From: CAVTQY01 sp963736975
GTDB lineage: Bacteria > Pseudomonadota > Alphaproteobacteria > Acetobacterales > Acetobacteraceae
Assembly: GCA_963736975.1 (NCBI GenBank)
Contig: CAVTQY010000001.1
Span: 2,852,001 to 2,916,000, forward strand
Reading direction: 5' to 3'
DNA length: 64,000 bases
A model generated the notes under the pieces. The model made no database searches. It was not told where the DNA came from and saw only the letters and a program-made list of their open reading frames with translations. Below are positions 16,625 through 25,095 of the stretch, piece by piece. Within the stretch, counting starts at the first letter, position 1. Each line of letters starts with the position of its first letter. A program made the position numbers and the translations under genes.

Positions 16625-17495
16625 ATGCCGCTCGACCGGATGAACCTGCATCTGGTGTCTGACGCGACCGGGGAGACGCTGAACGCGATCGCCCGAGCCA
16701 CTACCGTGCAATTCGAGCATGTGCAGATCGTGTATCACCGCTGGAGCTTGATCCGTACCCGGTTTCAGCTTCATCGGGTACTCGAGGGAATCGAGGCAGA
16801 CCCCGGCCCAGTGCTTTCGACGCTGGTCGATAAGGCGCTGAGGACCGATCTGGAGCACACGTGTCATCGGCTTGAGCTGCCGGTGGTGAATGTGCTCGAC
16901 CCGGTGATGAACCTGCTACAGGAGCATATCGGTGAGCAAGCTGGCGCGCGTCCGGGCCGGCAATATGTTCTGAACGCGGATTACTTCCAGCGTATCGACG
17001 CCATGCACTACGTGCTGGCGCACGACGATGGGCAGGCCCAGGCCGGCCTGGCTGAAGCGGATGTCGTCCTGGTCGGAGTGTCGCGTAGCTCCAAGAACTC
17101 CGACATGCTTTTACCTGGCCAATCGGGGGATCAAGGCGGCCAACGTGCCGCTGGTACCAAGTCTCCCCGAGCCCGAAGGATTGGAGGCAATTGGTGTTCC
17201 GGTGATCGGTCTGACCTTAGAGCCACGAGCGCTCATCGAGATCCGGCGGCACCGGCTGCGCCTGATCGCTTCTCAGGATCATTCAGCCATTGTTCGTCAG
17301 GACAGCGTGGACTACGTGGACGAGGAGGCGGTGAAGAACGAGTTGCTTTGGGCGCGTCGGCTTTGCAACCGGCGCGGATGGCCCGTCATTGATGTGACCC
17401 GACGCTCGATCGAGGAAACTGCCGCGACGGTGCTTCAGCTTATGCAGGCTTGGCATGACCGTCGGCGAAAAACTGAGACAGCAGCAGCCCATTGA
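16625..17495 (+). pseudogene. ppsR: Pyruvate,phosphate dikinase/PEP synthase regulatory protein PpsR (DUF299), frameshifted
   Basis: The DUF299 family is a bifunctional kinase/phosphorylase that switches PEP synthase or pyruvate,phosphate dikinase by reversible threonine phosphorylation. Codons from the ATG at 16625 run MNLHLVSDATGETLNAIARA to VLVGVSRSSK. The expected TPTxxYLANRGIK then continues one frame over (TPTCFYLANRGIKAANVPLV) to the stop at 17495. One extra A in AAGAACT around 17093-17097 explains the break. Repaired, the protein is 289 residues, which is normal. A ppdK gene lies 8 kb away in the same window and is its expected target. This is either a sequencing error or a recent lesion: no other damage is visible. 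Confidence 0.85.
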
Positions 17496-17604
17496 CGTTG
17501 CGTCGCAGCCACGGTGGCTTAGATCCAATACTAAGCTCACATTTTCGTGTTGTCGCGCGAGGGCTTCTGTGCCAAGTGGAAGAACCCCCGGATGCGAAAA
17601 GTGC

Positions 17605-17820
17605 ATGTCCGATCAGGCTCCCGTTATCGATCTTGATGCTGAGGCTGACCAGATCTCGGTCCAGGCGGTGCCTGGAGCGGTCTTCGTTCGCCTTCGTCGG
17701 GAGCGGCTGGACGGATCGATACGCCGGATGTTCGTTGAAATGACGGTCGGCGAAGCTCTCGCCCTCGGGCGGGAGCTGGAAAGCTGCACCCGACAGGCCG
17801 CCATGCACGGCGATCCCTGA
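17605..17820 (+). CDS. Small conserved-looking hypothetical protein
   Basis: A 71-residue acidic protein (starts MSDQAPVIDLDAEADQI) with a mixed alpha/beta look and no signal or membrane segment. The frame is open from 17455, but the ATG at 17605 follows a gap after ppsR and gives the compact product. It sits 30 bp before maf, in the same direction. I do not recognise the family. Confidence 0.55.
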   Translation: MSDQAPVIDLDAEADQISVQAVPGAVFVRLRRERLDGSIRRMFVEMTVGEALALGRELESCTRQAAMHGDP

Positions 17821-17850
17821 GAGCCCGTCCCCCTGCTCAGCCGTCACGCG

Positions 17851-18465
17851 ATGCTGCTGCAAGATCCGGCAATTCGTTTGGTTCTGGCCAGTGGATCTGA
17901 AACACGCCGATCTCTGCTGGCTGAAGCTGGTATCCTGTTTGCCATCGAGAGTGCGGCAATTGATGAAGCGGCTATCAAACAAGCAGCGCGAGCTGCCGGA
18001 GACACACCTGAGCAAGTCGCTCTGCTGCTGGCAGAGTTGAAAGCACGCCGCATCGCGGAACACGACCCCGAAGGCTTGATAATTGGGGCCGACCAAATTC
18101 TGGTATGCGAGGGCGCGTGGTTCGACAAGCCCGCCGATATCGCGGCAGCTCGTATCCAGCTTACCGAACTGCGTGGCAGAACGCATGAACTGGTGACCGC
18201 GGTCCTCTGCCGGCGAGGCGAACAGCGTCTCTGGCAACACGTGGCTCGGCCAAGACTCACCATGCGTCGGTTTTCCGATACCTTTATCGACGACTATCTC
18301 GAAGCCGAGGGAGAAACCGTGTTGAACAGCGTCGGCGCCTACCGGCTGGAGAAGCGCGGCATACACCTGTTCGCCCGAATCGAGGGCGAGTACGCCGCAA
18401 TCCTGGGGTTGCCTCTGTTGGCGTTGTTCGAATTTCTACGCCAACATGGTGTATTGAATCGTTGA
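17851..18465 (+). CDS. maf: Maf-family nucleotide pyrophosphatase
   Basis: A 204-residue house-cleaning enzyme that hydrolyses non-canonical nucleoside triphosphates such as methylated or modified UTP/dTTP. It starts with the family motif RLVLASGSETRRSLLAEAG, carries GADQILVCEG (catalytic Asp) and the C-terminal GAYRLEKRGIHLFARIEGEY. The neighbouring ppsR is a common companion in alphaproteobacteria. It ends 4 bp before the convergent methyltransferase/glycosyltransferase gene. Confidence 0.92.
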   Translation: MLLQDPAIRLVLASGSETRRSLLAEAGILFAIESAAIDEAAIKQAARAAGDTPEQVALLLAELKARRIAEHDPEGLIIGADQILVCEGAWFDKPADIAAARIQLTELRGRTHELVTAVLCRRGEQRLWQHVARPRLTMRRFSDTFIDDYLEAEGETVLNSVGAYRLEKRGIHLFARIEGEYAAILGLPLLALFEFLRQHGVLNR

Positions 18466-18469
18466 AACG

Positions 18470-20140
18470 TCAGCCGATACGTTCGCGCAATGCGGTCGTC
18501 AATTCGCGACGCCGCGCCCATAGGGATCGATACCATGTGACGCGTGGGGCGGCTTGATAGGCCAGCATCCGCGAGCGGGAGACGTACACCCGCGCGGCGT
18601 TAGCCAGGGCCCGAGCCAAATCCGGCATTGCAAGCAGGCGCAGGAATCGCTCCCGGAGCTCGTCAGGGTTGCGGAATACAAGGCCTGTTACTCCGTCTTC
18701 AACGGTATCGCCATAGACGATGTGGCTGGCCAAAGCCGTAGCCCGGCACGCACCGGCTTCGACGAATTTGAGGTCCGACTTGGCTCGGTTGAACACCGTA
18801 TCCGACAGCGGCATGAAGCAGACCTCGCAGCCAGCGAGCAGATCGATGTAGGTATCGTAATCGCAGAGTGGGGTGAAGGCCTTGTGAGGTGTTTCCAGGG
18901 CTTCGAAGAAGGCTCGATCATGCACAACCTGAAACCGCAACCGGTCGCCGGCGACATCCGCCACGTCGTTGATTGTAGGAACCAGCGGTTCCCAATCGCG
19001 TTCCCGATTGAGGGCGCCGAAGAAAACGGTCAGGCAATCCGGGTTCGAGAAATTCGCCGGGTCCCGCAGCTCGCGAATCATCGTTTGGGAACACCATCAC
19101 TTCGGGATTGCGAGTCCTCAACACGTCCGCGAGTACCGGTGAGGTTGTCTGAACCGCATGTACACCTCGGAAGGTGAGTTGATCACTCTCCCGGAGTGCA
19201 CGAAAGAAATCCGGATGATCGTCGAACTCAGTGACCACCAGCCAACCGTCGCTTACCAAGGAGTGCAGCATCTCGCGGCCGTCTCGGCCGGTCAGTATCG
19301 GCCGGTGGAGCACGTAGACGTGCGGCTGCTCAGGATCGACGGTCGGCAACTCACCTGAGGTGACGACCTGAGCGAAGACGGACGGGTCCGTGCTCATCGC
19401 TTGCAACGGGTGTACAGATCCGGACGTGCGAGACACCACCGACCGGCTCCAACATGGTCGCAGCGATGGTCAGCCGCGCTTGCGGGCGCTTGCGGGCGCG
19501 CCAAACATACTGGAGTGGCGATGCCCGGTTGGCATATTCCTGCGGATCGATCCGCATCGCCCGCAGTGACGGTTCCATTGCGGCGGTGAAGGTGTTTGCT
19601 TGGTCCGTCTCAAACAGACGGGGGTGCACATCACAGAGTGTCAGTCCAGCCTCAAGCAAGGCCTGGCGCATGCTGTCCAGACTGAACCAGCGCAGATGGG
19701 TGACATCGAGCAGTCCGTCAGGTTGATACCCCCAGTCTCCGCGTAGGAGATGATGCAGAAAACTCCAGTGTTCGAACGTTGGGGACGCAGATCAGGACCG
19801 TACCGTGCTCGCTAAGTGCGGCTGTATGGCGGCGAAGCACAGCCCAGGGATTCACCAGGTGTTCGAGAATGTCGCCGTAGATCACGCAGTCGATCGCGCC
19901 ATCGATATCAAACGGAAGCGGGCTCGTTTCGACGTCCGTAATCGCAACGTCGTTAAACCTTTGACGCGCCGCCGCGGCAGCATGCGGATCGACCTCGATG
20001 CCGAACAGGCGGGCCCTAGGATTGCGCCGCCTATAGGCCGCCCCAAGTGCGCCAGTGCCACAGCCGACGTCCAGTACGATACCGGCGCTGAGCGGAATTC
20101 GCTCCAGGAGATCGACGTTCGGATAATCGGGGTAGGCCAA
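18470..20140 (-). pseudogene. SAM methyltransferase/glycosyltransferase fusion broken by three frameshifts
   Basis: Four consecutive open pieces read as one protein of about 555 residues once three single-base insertions are removed. The N-terminal piece is a class I methyltransferase (VLDVGCGTGALGAAY, IYGDILEHL, LICVPNV). After a break near 19770-19777 it resumes as HWSFLHHLLRGDWGYQPDG. Breaks near 19418 and 19083 separate the later pieces, which carry a glycosyltransferase-like region (VTEFDDHPDFF, RDWEPLVPTIN, KFVEAGACRATALAS). Each break is a +1 shift. The start is uncertain: a TTG at 20140 opens the frame at LAYPDYPN and the true N-terminus may lie upstream. The likely role is in surface polysaccharide or glycan assembly. 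Three lesions in one gene suggest a true pseudogene or locally poor sequence. Confidence 0.75.
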
Positions 20141-20342
20141 GCGGTACTCCGGGGAAGGCAGCGAAATAGGCTGTCAGCCGCCTTGCAGCGAGGCAAGGGT
20201 ATTATCGTGCGCGGGGCCGCGCGCCGAACCAAAACTCTTACGCCAATGGGCTCGGCTCAGTCAGAACGGTCAGAAGGGGCCACCGTTATAACGGTGGTTG
20301 ATAGGTGAAGCATTTCTTCCTACGGTGGATTGACGTGATGGG

Positions 20343-22178
20343 GTGACGGGCTCAGAAGGGCGGCCCCGACGGGGATGGGAGATTTCCAGCTTGCAGCCGA
20401 CCGATATTCGCGACCCGACGTATTTCCATAAGGTCGTGGACTGCCAGTGGGCCTGTCCAGCGCATACGCCAGTGCCGGAATACATTCGGCTTATTGCAGT
20501 GCAGCGATATGCCGATGCGTATATGATCAACTGGTGGTCGAATGTCTTTCCCGGAATTCTCGGGCGTACCTGCGACCGGCCCTGTGAGCCGGCTTGCCGG
20601 CGGGCCCGCGTCGAGGAAGAGCCGGTGGCGATCTGTCGCCTCAAACGAGTTGCTGCCGATTACAAAGGGGACATCCGGGCGCGTCTGCCGCGACCTGCGT
20701 CCCGGACGAACGGCAAACGCATCGCGCTAGTGGGCGCCGGCCCGGCAACATTGACGGTTGCGCGCGACTTGGCGCCACTTGGGTACGATTGTGTGGTGTT
20801 CGACTCCGACCAACGCGCCGGCGGTATGATCCGCAGCCAGATCCCAAAATTCCGGCTGCCTGAAACCGTGATCGATGAGGAGGTGGGGTACATTGTCCAA
20901 CTCGGCCCTGAGACGCGTCTGGGCGAGCGTGTTGCCAGCCTGAAGGCTTTGCTGGCGGAAGAGTATGATGCGGTGTTTGTCGGATCAGGCGCGCCGCGTG
21001 GCCGCGACCTGACGATCCCCGGCCGGAAGGAGGCCGCAGCGAACATCCACATCGGGATCGACTGGCTGTCCTCGGTTTCGTTCGGCCATATCAATCGCAT
21101 TGGCAAGCGGGTGATCGTGCTGGGGGGCGGTAATACCGCGATGGACTGCTGCCGGTCAGCTCGCCGCCTGGGCGGCGAGGACGTCAAGGTGATCGTCCGC
21201 TCCGGTTTCGAGGAGATGAAAGCGTCCCCCTGGGAAAAGGCGGATGCGATACGAGAGGATATCCCGATCCTCAATTACCTCGTTCCGAAGTCGTTTACCC
21301 ATACTGGCGGGCGGTTGACCGGCGTGATGTTCGAGAAGGTCAGGGCGGAACACGACGCCAAGGGGCGCCGCAGGTTGGTGCCGACGGGGGAGCCGGAGCA
21401 GCATTTCCCCTGTGACGACGTGCTGGTCGCCGTGGGGCAGGAGAATGCATTTCCCTGGATCGAGCGCGACATCGGCATAGCCTTCAATGAGTGGAACATG
21501 CCGGTTGTCGATGAGATCACGATGCAATCGACACACCCGAGGGTGTTCTTCGGCGGCGATGCGGCGTTCGGACCGAAGAACATCATTTGGGCTGTGGCGC
21601 ATGGGCACCAGGCTGCGATTTCGATGCACCTTCTTTGCGAGGGCAGGGATGTGCGCGAACGGCCGCCGCCGATGGTGACGCTGGCCAGCCAGAAGATGGG
21701 CATCCATGAATGGAGCTATGATAACGACGTCTCGCCAGACCATCGGTACGCGGTGCCGCACAAGGAGAAGGCGCTGGCACTAAGCGACATCAAGGCGGAG
21801 GTCGAGCTGGGGTTCGATGATCGCCTGGCCTACAAGGAGGCCGAGCGCTGCCTGAACTGCGACGTGCAGACGGTGTTTACCGATAAGCTGTGCATCGAGT
21901 GCGACGCTTGCGTGGATATCTGCCCGGTCGATTGCATCAGTTTCGTGCAGAACGGCGACGAACCGGAGCTGCGGTTGCGGCTTAACGCGCCGGCACACAA
22001 TCCGACCCAGGCGCTCTATGTCTCCGGCCCGCTGAAGACCGGGCGGGTGATGGTGAAGGACGAGGATGTCTGTCTTCACTGCAGTCTGTGTGCCGAGCGC
22101 TGTCCGACGGGCGCATGGGATATGCAGCGGTTCCTTCTGGATGTGGCACAGGCGGAGCACGCATGCTGCAAACACTGA
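20343..22178 (+). CDS. FAD-dependent oxidoreductase with N- and C-terminal Fe-S motifs (glutamate synthase beta-like)
   Basis: A 611-residue electron-transfer subunit. The N-terminal Cys-rich domain (VDCQWACPAHTPVPEY, GRTCDRPCEPAC) resembles the DPD/GltD Fe-S domain. A FAD site (ALVGAGPATLTVARDL) and an NAD(P) site (VIVLGGGNTAMDC) follow. The C-terminus holds two 4Fe-4S motifs (CIECDACVDICPVDC and CLHCSLCAERCPTG). It overlaps korA by 16 bp and is the presumed route between the oxidoreductase, ferredoxin and NAD(P)H. The GTG at 20343 is the earliest start; a TTG near 20391, just before QPTDIRDP, is an alternative. Confidence 0.87.
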   Translation: MTGSEGRPRRGWEISSLQPTDIRDPTYFHKVVDCQWACPAHTPVPEYIRLIAVQRYADAYMINWWSNVFPGILGRTCDRPCEPACRRARVEEEPVAICRLKRVAADYKGDIRARLPRPASRTNGKRIALVGAGPATLTVARDLAPLGYDCVVFDSDQRAGGMIRSQIPKFRLPETVIDEEVGYIVQLGPETRLGERVASLKALLAEEYDAVFVGSGAPRGRDLTIPGRKEAAANIHIGIDWLSSVSFGHINRIGKRVIVLGGGNTAMDCCRSARRLGGEDVKVIVRSGFEEMKASPWEKADAIREDIPILNYLVPKSFTHTGGRLTGVMFEKVRAEHDAKGRRRLVPTGEPEQHFPCDDVLVAVGQENAFPWIERDIGIAFNEWNMPVVDEITMQSTHPRVFFGGDAAFGPKNIIWAVAHGHQAAISMHLLCEGRDVRERPPPMVTLASQKMGIHEWSYDNDVSPDHRYAVPHKEKALALSDIKAEVELGFDDRLAYKEAERCLNCDVQTVFTDKLCIECDACVDICPVDCISFVQNGDEPELRLRLNAPAHNPTQALYVSGPLKTGRVMVKDEDVCLHCSLCAERCPTGAWDMQRFLLDVAQAEHACCKH

Positions 22179-24019
22179 GCCCCGTGGCGCCGCTGCAGCG
22201 GGTCAACGACTTCGTCGTCAAGTTCGGGAACGTCAACGGCTCGGGCTCGGCCAGCGCCAACACCCTGTTCGCTAAATCGATCTTACGGATGGGAGTGCCG
22301 GTTGCGCCGCGCAACATCTTCCCGTCCAACATCCAGGGCTTGCCCACCTGGTACGAGGTGCGGGTATCAGAAGCCGGATATCTGGGTGCGCGGGGTGGCG
22401 TTGACCTGATGGTAGCGATGAACCCGCAAACCTGGGACCAGGACGTCGCCTCGATCGAGCCGGGTGGCTACCTGTTCTACGACTCGACCAAGCCGCTGCC
22501 TGCGACGAAATTCCGGCGCGACATCGTCGTCGTGGGCATGCCGCTGACCGAGATCTGCAACCGTGAATATACGGATACACGGCAGCGGCAGTTGTTCAAG
22601 AACATCATCTATGTCGGCGCATTGTCGGCGCTGCTGGACATCGATATCGGCGTAATCGAGACGCTAATCGGCGAGCAGTTCCGTGGCAAGGACGCGCTGA
22701 TCCAGCCAAACCTCCGTGCGCTGCATATGGGCCGGGATTATGCGAAGGCACATCTCGACTGCCCGATAGGTCTGCGGATTCGTAATGCCGATGCAGTGGG
22801 GGACCGCATCTCGATCGACGGCAACAGTGCAGCCGCACTCGGCGCGGTATATGGTGGTGCCACTGTAGCAGCATGGTACCCGATTACCCCGTCTTCCTCG
22901 CTGGCCGAGGCATTCATACGCTACTGCCACCGTTATCGGGTGGACAAGGAAACGGGGCGTCACCGCTTTGCCATCGTGCAGGCCGAGGACGAGCTGGCCT
23001 CGATCGGTATGGTGATCGGCGCAGCCTGGAATGGTGCGCGGGCCTTCACGGCGACCTCGGGGCCAGGCATCTCGCTGATGCAGGAATTCTTCGGGCTCGC
23101 GTATTTTGCCGAGATTCCGGCGGTGATATTCGACGTACAGCGCGCCGGGCCGTCCACAGGCATGCCGACCCGCACCCAACAATGCGATGTGCTGCCCTGC
23201 GCCTATGCCTCACACGGCGATACGAAACATGTACTGCTGTTCCCAGAGGACCCGCACGAGTGTTTCGAGTTTGGCGCGATGGCCTTCGATCTGGCCGACC
23301 GGCTGCAGACCCCGATTTTCGTTATGCTCGATCTCGATATCGGCATGAACGAGCGGTTGTGCCGGCCTTTCGCCTGGGATGATACGCGGCCCATGGACCG
23401 CGGCAAGGTAATGACAAAGGCGGAGCTGGAGGCGGGCAAGGATTTCGGCCGTTATCTCGACGTCGATGGCGATGGCGTTCCTTATCGCACCTATCCGGGC
23501 GAGCACCCGACACGCGGCGCCTATTTTACCCGAGGCACCTCGAAGGACCGTTATGCGCGATATACCGAAGAGGGACCCGCGTACGCGGACAACATGCAAC
23601 GGCTGCTGCGTAAATTTGCCACTGCGAAGGATCTGGTGCCGCTCCCGGTAATCCGCAGAACGCATGTGCTGACGCGCCTCGGTGTGATTTATTATGGCTC
23701 GACCAGCCCGGCCATGACCGAGGCGGATGATATCCTGGCGGAACAAGGGATCGTGCTTGACTTGCTACGGGTGCGCGGGTTCCCCTTTCATGACGACATA
23801 CGGGCCTTCATTGCTGCGCATGACCGTGTGTTCGTTGTAGAGCAGAACCGTGACGGCCAGCTTCGGATGTTGCTGGTGAACGAGCTGGAACTCGACCCGA
23901 AGATGCTTGTGCCGGTGCTGCACTATGACGGGTCGCCGGTCACCGCTCGATTCATCGCCCGCGCCATTGCCGAAAGGGTGGCGTCGCTGAATCTTCCGCT
24001 TCATGAGGCTGTCGCATGA
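22163..24019 (+). CDS. korA: 2-oxoacid:ferredoxin oxidoreductase, fused gamma-alpha subunit
   Basis: A 618-residue subunit. The N-terminal gamma domain (VKFGNVNGSGSASANTLFAK) is fused to the alpha domain (GNSAAALGAVYGGATVAAWYPITPSSSLAE, TSGPGISLMQEFFG, RAGPSTGMPTRTQQCD). The complex converts a 2-oxoacid plus CoA and ferredoxin to acyl-CoA, CO2 and reduced ferredoxin, probably 2-oxoglutarate or pyruvate. The start is the ATG at 22163, preceded by GGCGGAG, inside the end of the upstream gene. Its stop overlaps korB by 4 bases. Confidence 0.88.
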   Translation: MLQTLSPVAPLQRVNDFVVKFGNVNGSGSASANTLFAKSILRMGVPVAPRNIFPSNIQGLPTWYEVRVSEAGYLGARGGVDLMVAMNPQTWDQDVASIEPGGYLFYDSTKPLPATKFRRDIVVVGMPLTEICNREYTDTRQRQLFKNIIYVGALSALLDIDIGVIETLIGEQFRGKDALIQPNLRALHMGRDYAKAHLDCPIGLRIRNADAVGDRISIDGNSAAALGAVYGGATVAAWYPITPSSSLAEAFIRYCHRYRVDKETGRHRFAIVQAEDELASIGMVIGAAWNGARAFTATSGPGISLMQEFFGLAYFAEIPAVIFDVQRAGPSTGMPTRTQQCDVLPCAYASHGDTKHVLLFPEDPHECFEFGAMAFDLADRLQTPIFVMLDLDIGMNERLCRPFAWDDTRPMDRGKVMTKAELEAGKDFGRYLDVDGDGVPYRTYPGEHPTRGAYFTRGTSKDRYARYTEEGPAYADNMQRLLRKFATAKDLVPLPVIRRTHVLTRLGVIYYGSTSPAMTEADDILAEQGIVLDLLRVRGFPFHDDIRAFIAAHDRVFVVEQNRDGQLRMLLVNELELDPKMLVPVLHYDGSPVTARFIARAIAERVASLNLPLHEAVA

Positions 24020-25071
24020 CCTTCCTGCCGAAACCGGCGTTGCACCACCCTGAACTGCCGGTCAACGGATTGGGGTACAGCCGGCGCGACTATGAGGGTT
24101 CGGTTTCTACTCTGTGTGCCGGGTGCGGCCACAACTCGATCAGCGCAGCGATCGTGCGAGCCTGTTTCGAGCTGGAGTTACCGCCGCATCGCATCGCAAA
24201 GCTGTCGGGAATCGGGTGTTCGTCGAAGACCCCCACCTATTTTCTAGGTGCGTCGCATGGATTCAACTCCGTGCATGGACGGATGCCGTCGGTGCTGACC
24301 GGGGCGAACCTGGCAAATCGTGAGCTGATCTATCTCGGCGTTTCGGGCGATGGCGATTCGGCCTCTATCGGGCTTGGCCAGTTTGCACATGTCATGCGGC
24401 GCGGCGTGAACATGGTCTATATCGTCGAGAACAATGGGGTGTATGGCCTGACAAAAGGGCAGTTCTCGGCGACGTCCGACAGGGGCGCGAAGTCGAAGCG
24501 CGGGGTGGTAAACCGCGACGCGGCAATCGACCTGATCGGGATCGCACTACAACTGGGTGCAACCTTCGTGGCGCGCGGTTTTTCCGGCGATAAGGCGCAG
24601 CTTGTACCGTTGATCAAGGCGGCGATTACTCACCAGGGAGCAGCATTCATCGACTGCATTTCGCCGTGTGTGGCGTTCAACAATCACGAGGGCTCGCACA
24701 AGAGCTTCGACTACGTGCGGGCGCACAATGAGGCAGTGAACTATCTCGACGTGATCGCCGGACGTGAGGAAATCGTCGTCGATTATGAGCCGGGGACGGT
24801 GGAGATCGTGCGCCAACACGACGGGTCGTTGCTGAAGCTGCGTAAGCTTGCGAACGACTACGACGTGCACGATCGGATCGCGGCGATGGAGTATCTGGGA
24901 CAGCGGCAAAGCGCCGGCGAGATAGTGACGGGGTTGCTGTATGTCGATCCAGAGCCGGAGGATCTCCACCGTCATATGAATACGGTGCAGACGCCGTTCA
25001 ACGAACTGGACGAGGCCGCGCTGATACCTGGCGCGGCAGTCCTCGAAAAGCTGAATGCCAGTTTGCGGTAG
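24016..25071 (+). CDS. korB: 2-oxoacid:ferredoxin oxidoreductase beta subunit (TPP-binding)
   Basis: A 351-residue subunit. The LCAGCGHNSISAAI motif and GCSSKTP supply cluster and substrate contacts, and GDGDSASIGLGQF through VENNGVYGLTKGQ is the thiamine diphosphate/Mg2+ site. The ATG overlaps the korA stop (ATGA). With korA and the FAD subunit it makes a three-gene operon, allowing ferredoxin-linked 2-oxoacid oxidation or reductive carboxylation. Confidence 0.9.
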   Translation: MTFLPKPALHHPELPVNGLGYSRRDYEGSVSTLCAGCGHNSISAAIVRACFELELPPHRIAKLSGIGCSSKTPTYFLGASHGFNSVHGRMPSVLTGANLANRELIYLGVSGDGDSASIGLGQFAHVMRRGVNMVYIVENNGVYGLTKGQFSATSDRGAKSKRGVVNRDAAIDLIGIALQLGATFVARGFSGDKAQLVPLIKAAITHQGAAFIDCISPCVAFNNHEGSHKSFDYVRAHNEAVNYLDVIAGREEIVVDYEPGTVEIVRQHDGSLLKLRKLANDYDVHDRIAAMEYLGQRQSAGEIVTGLLYVDPEPEDLHRHMNTVQTPFNELDEAALIPGAAVLEKLNASLR

Positions 25072-25095
25072 GAACGACCCGCGCCAAGCGCGCAG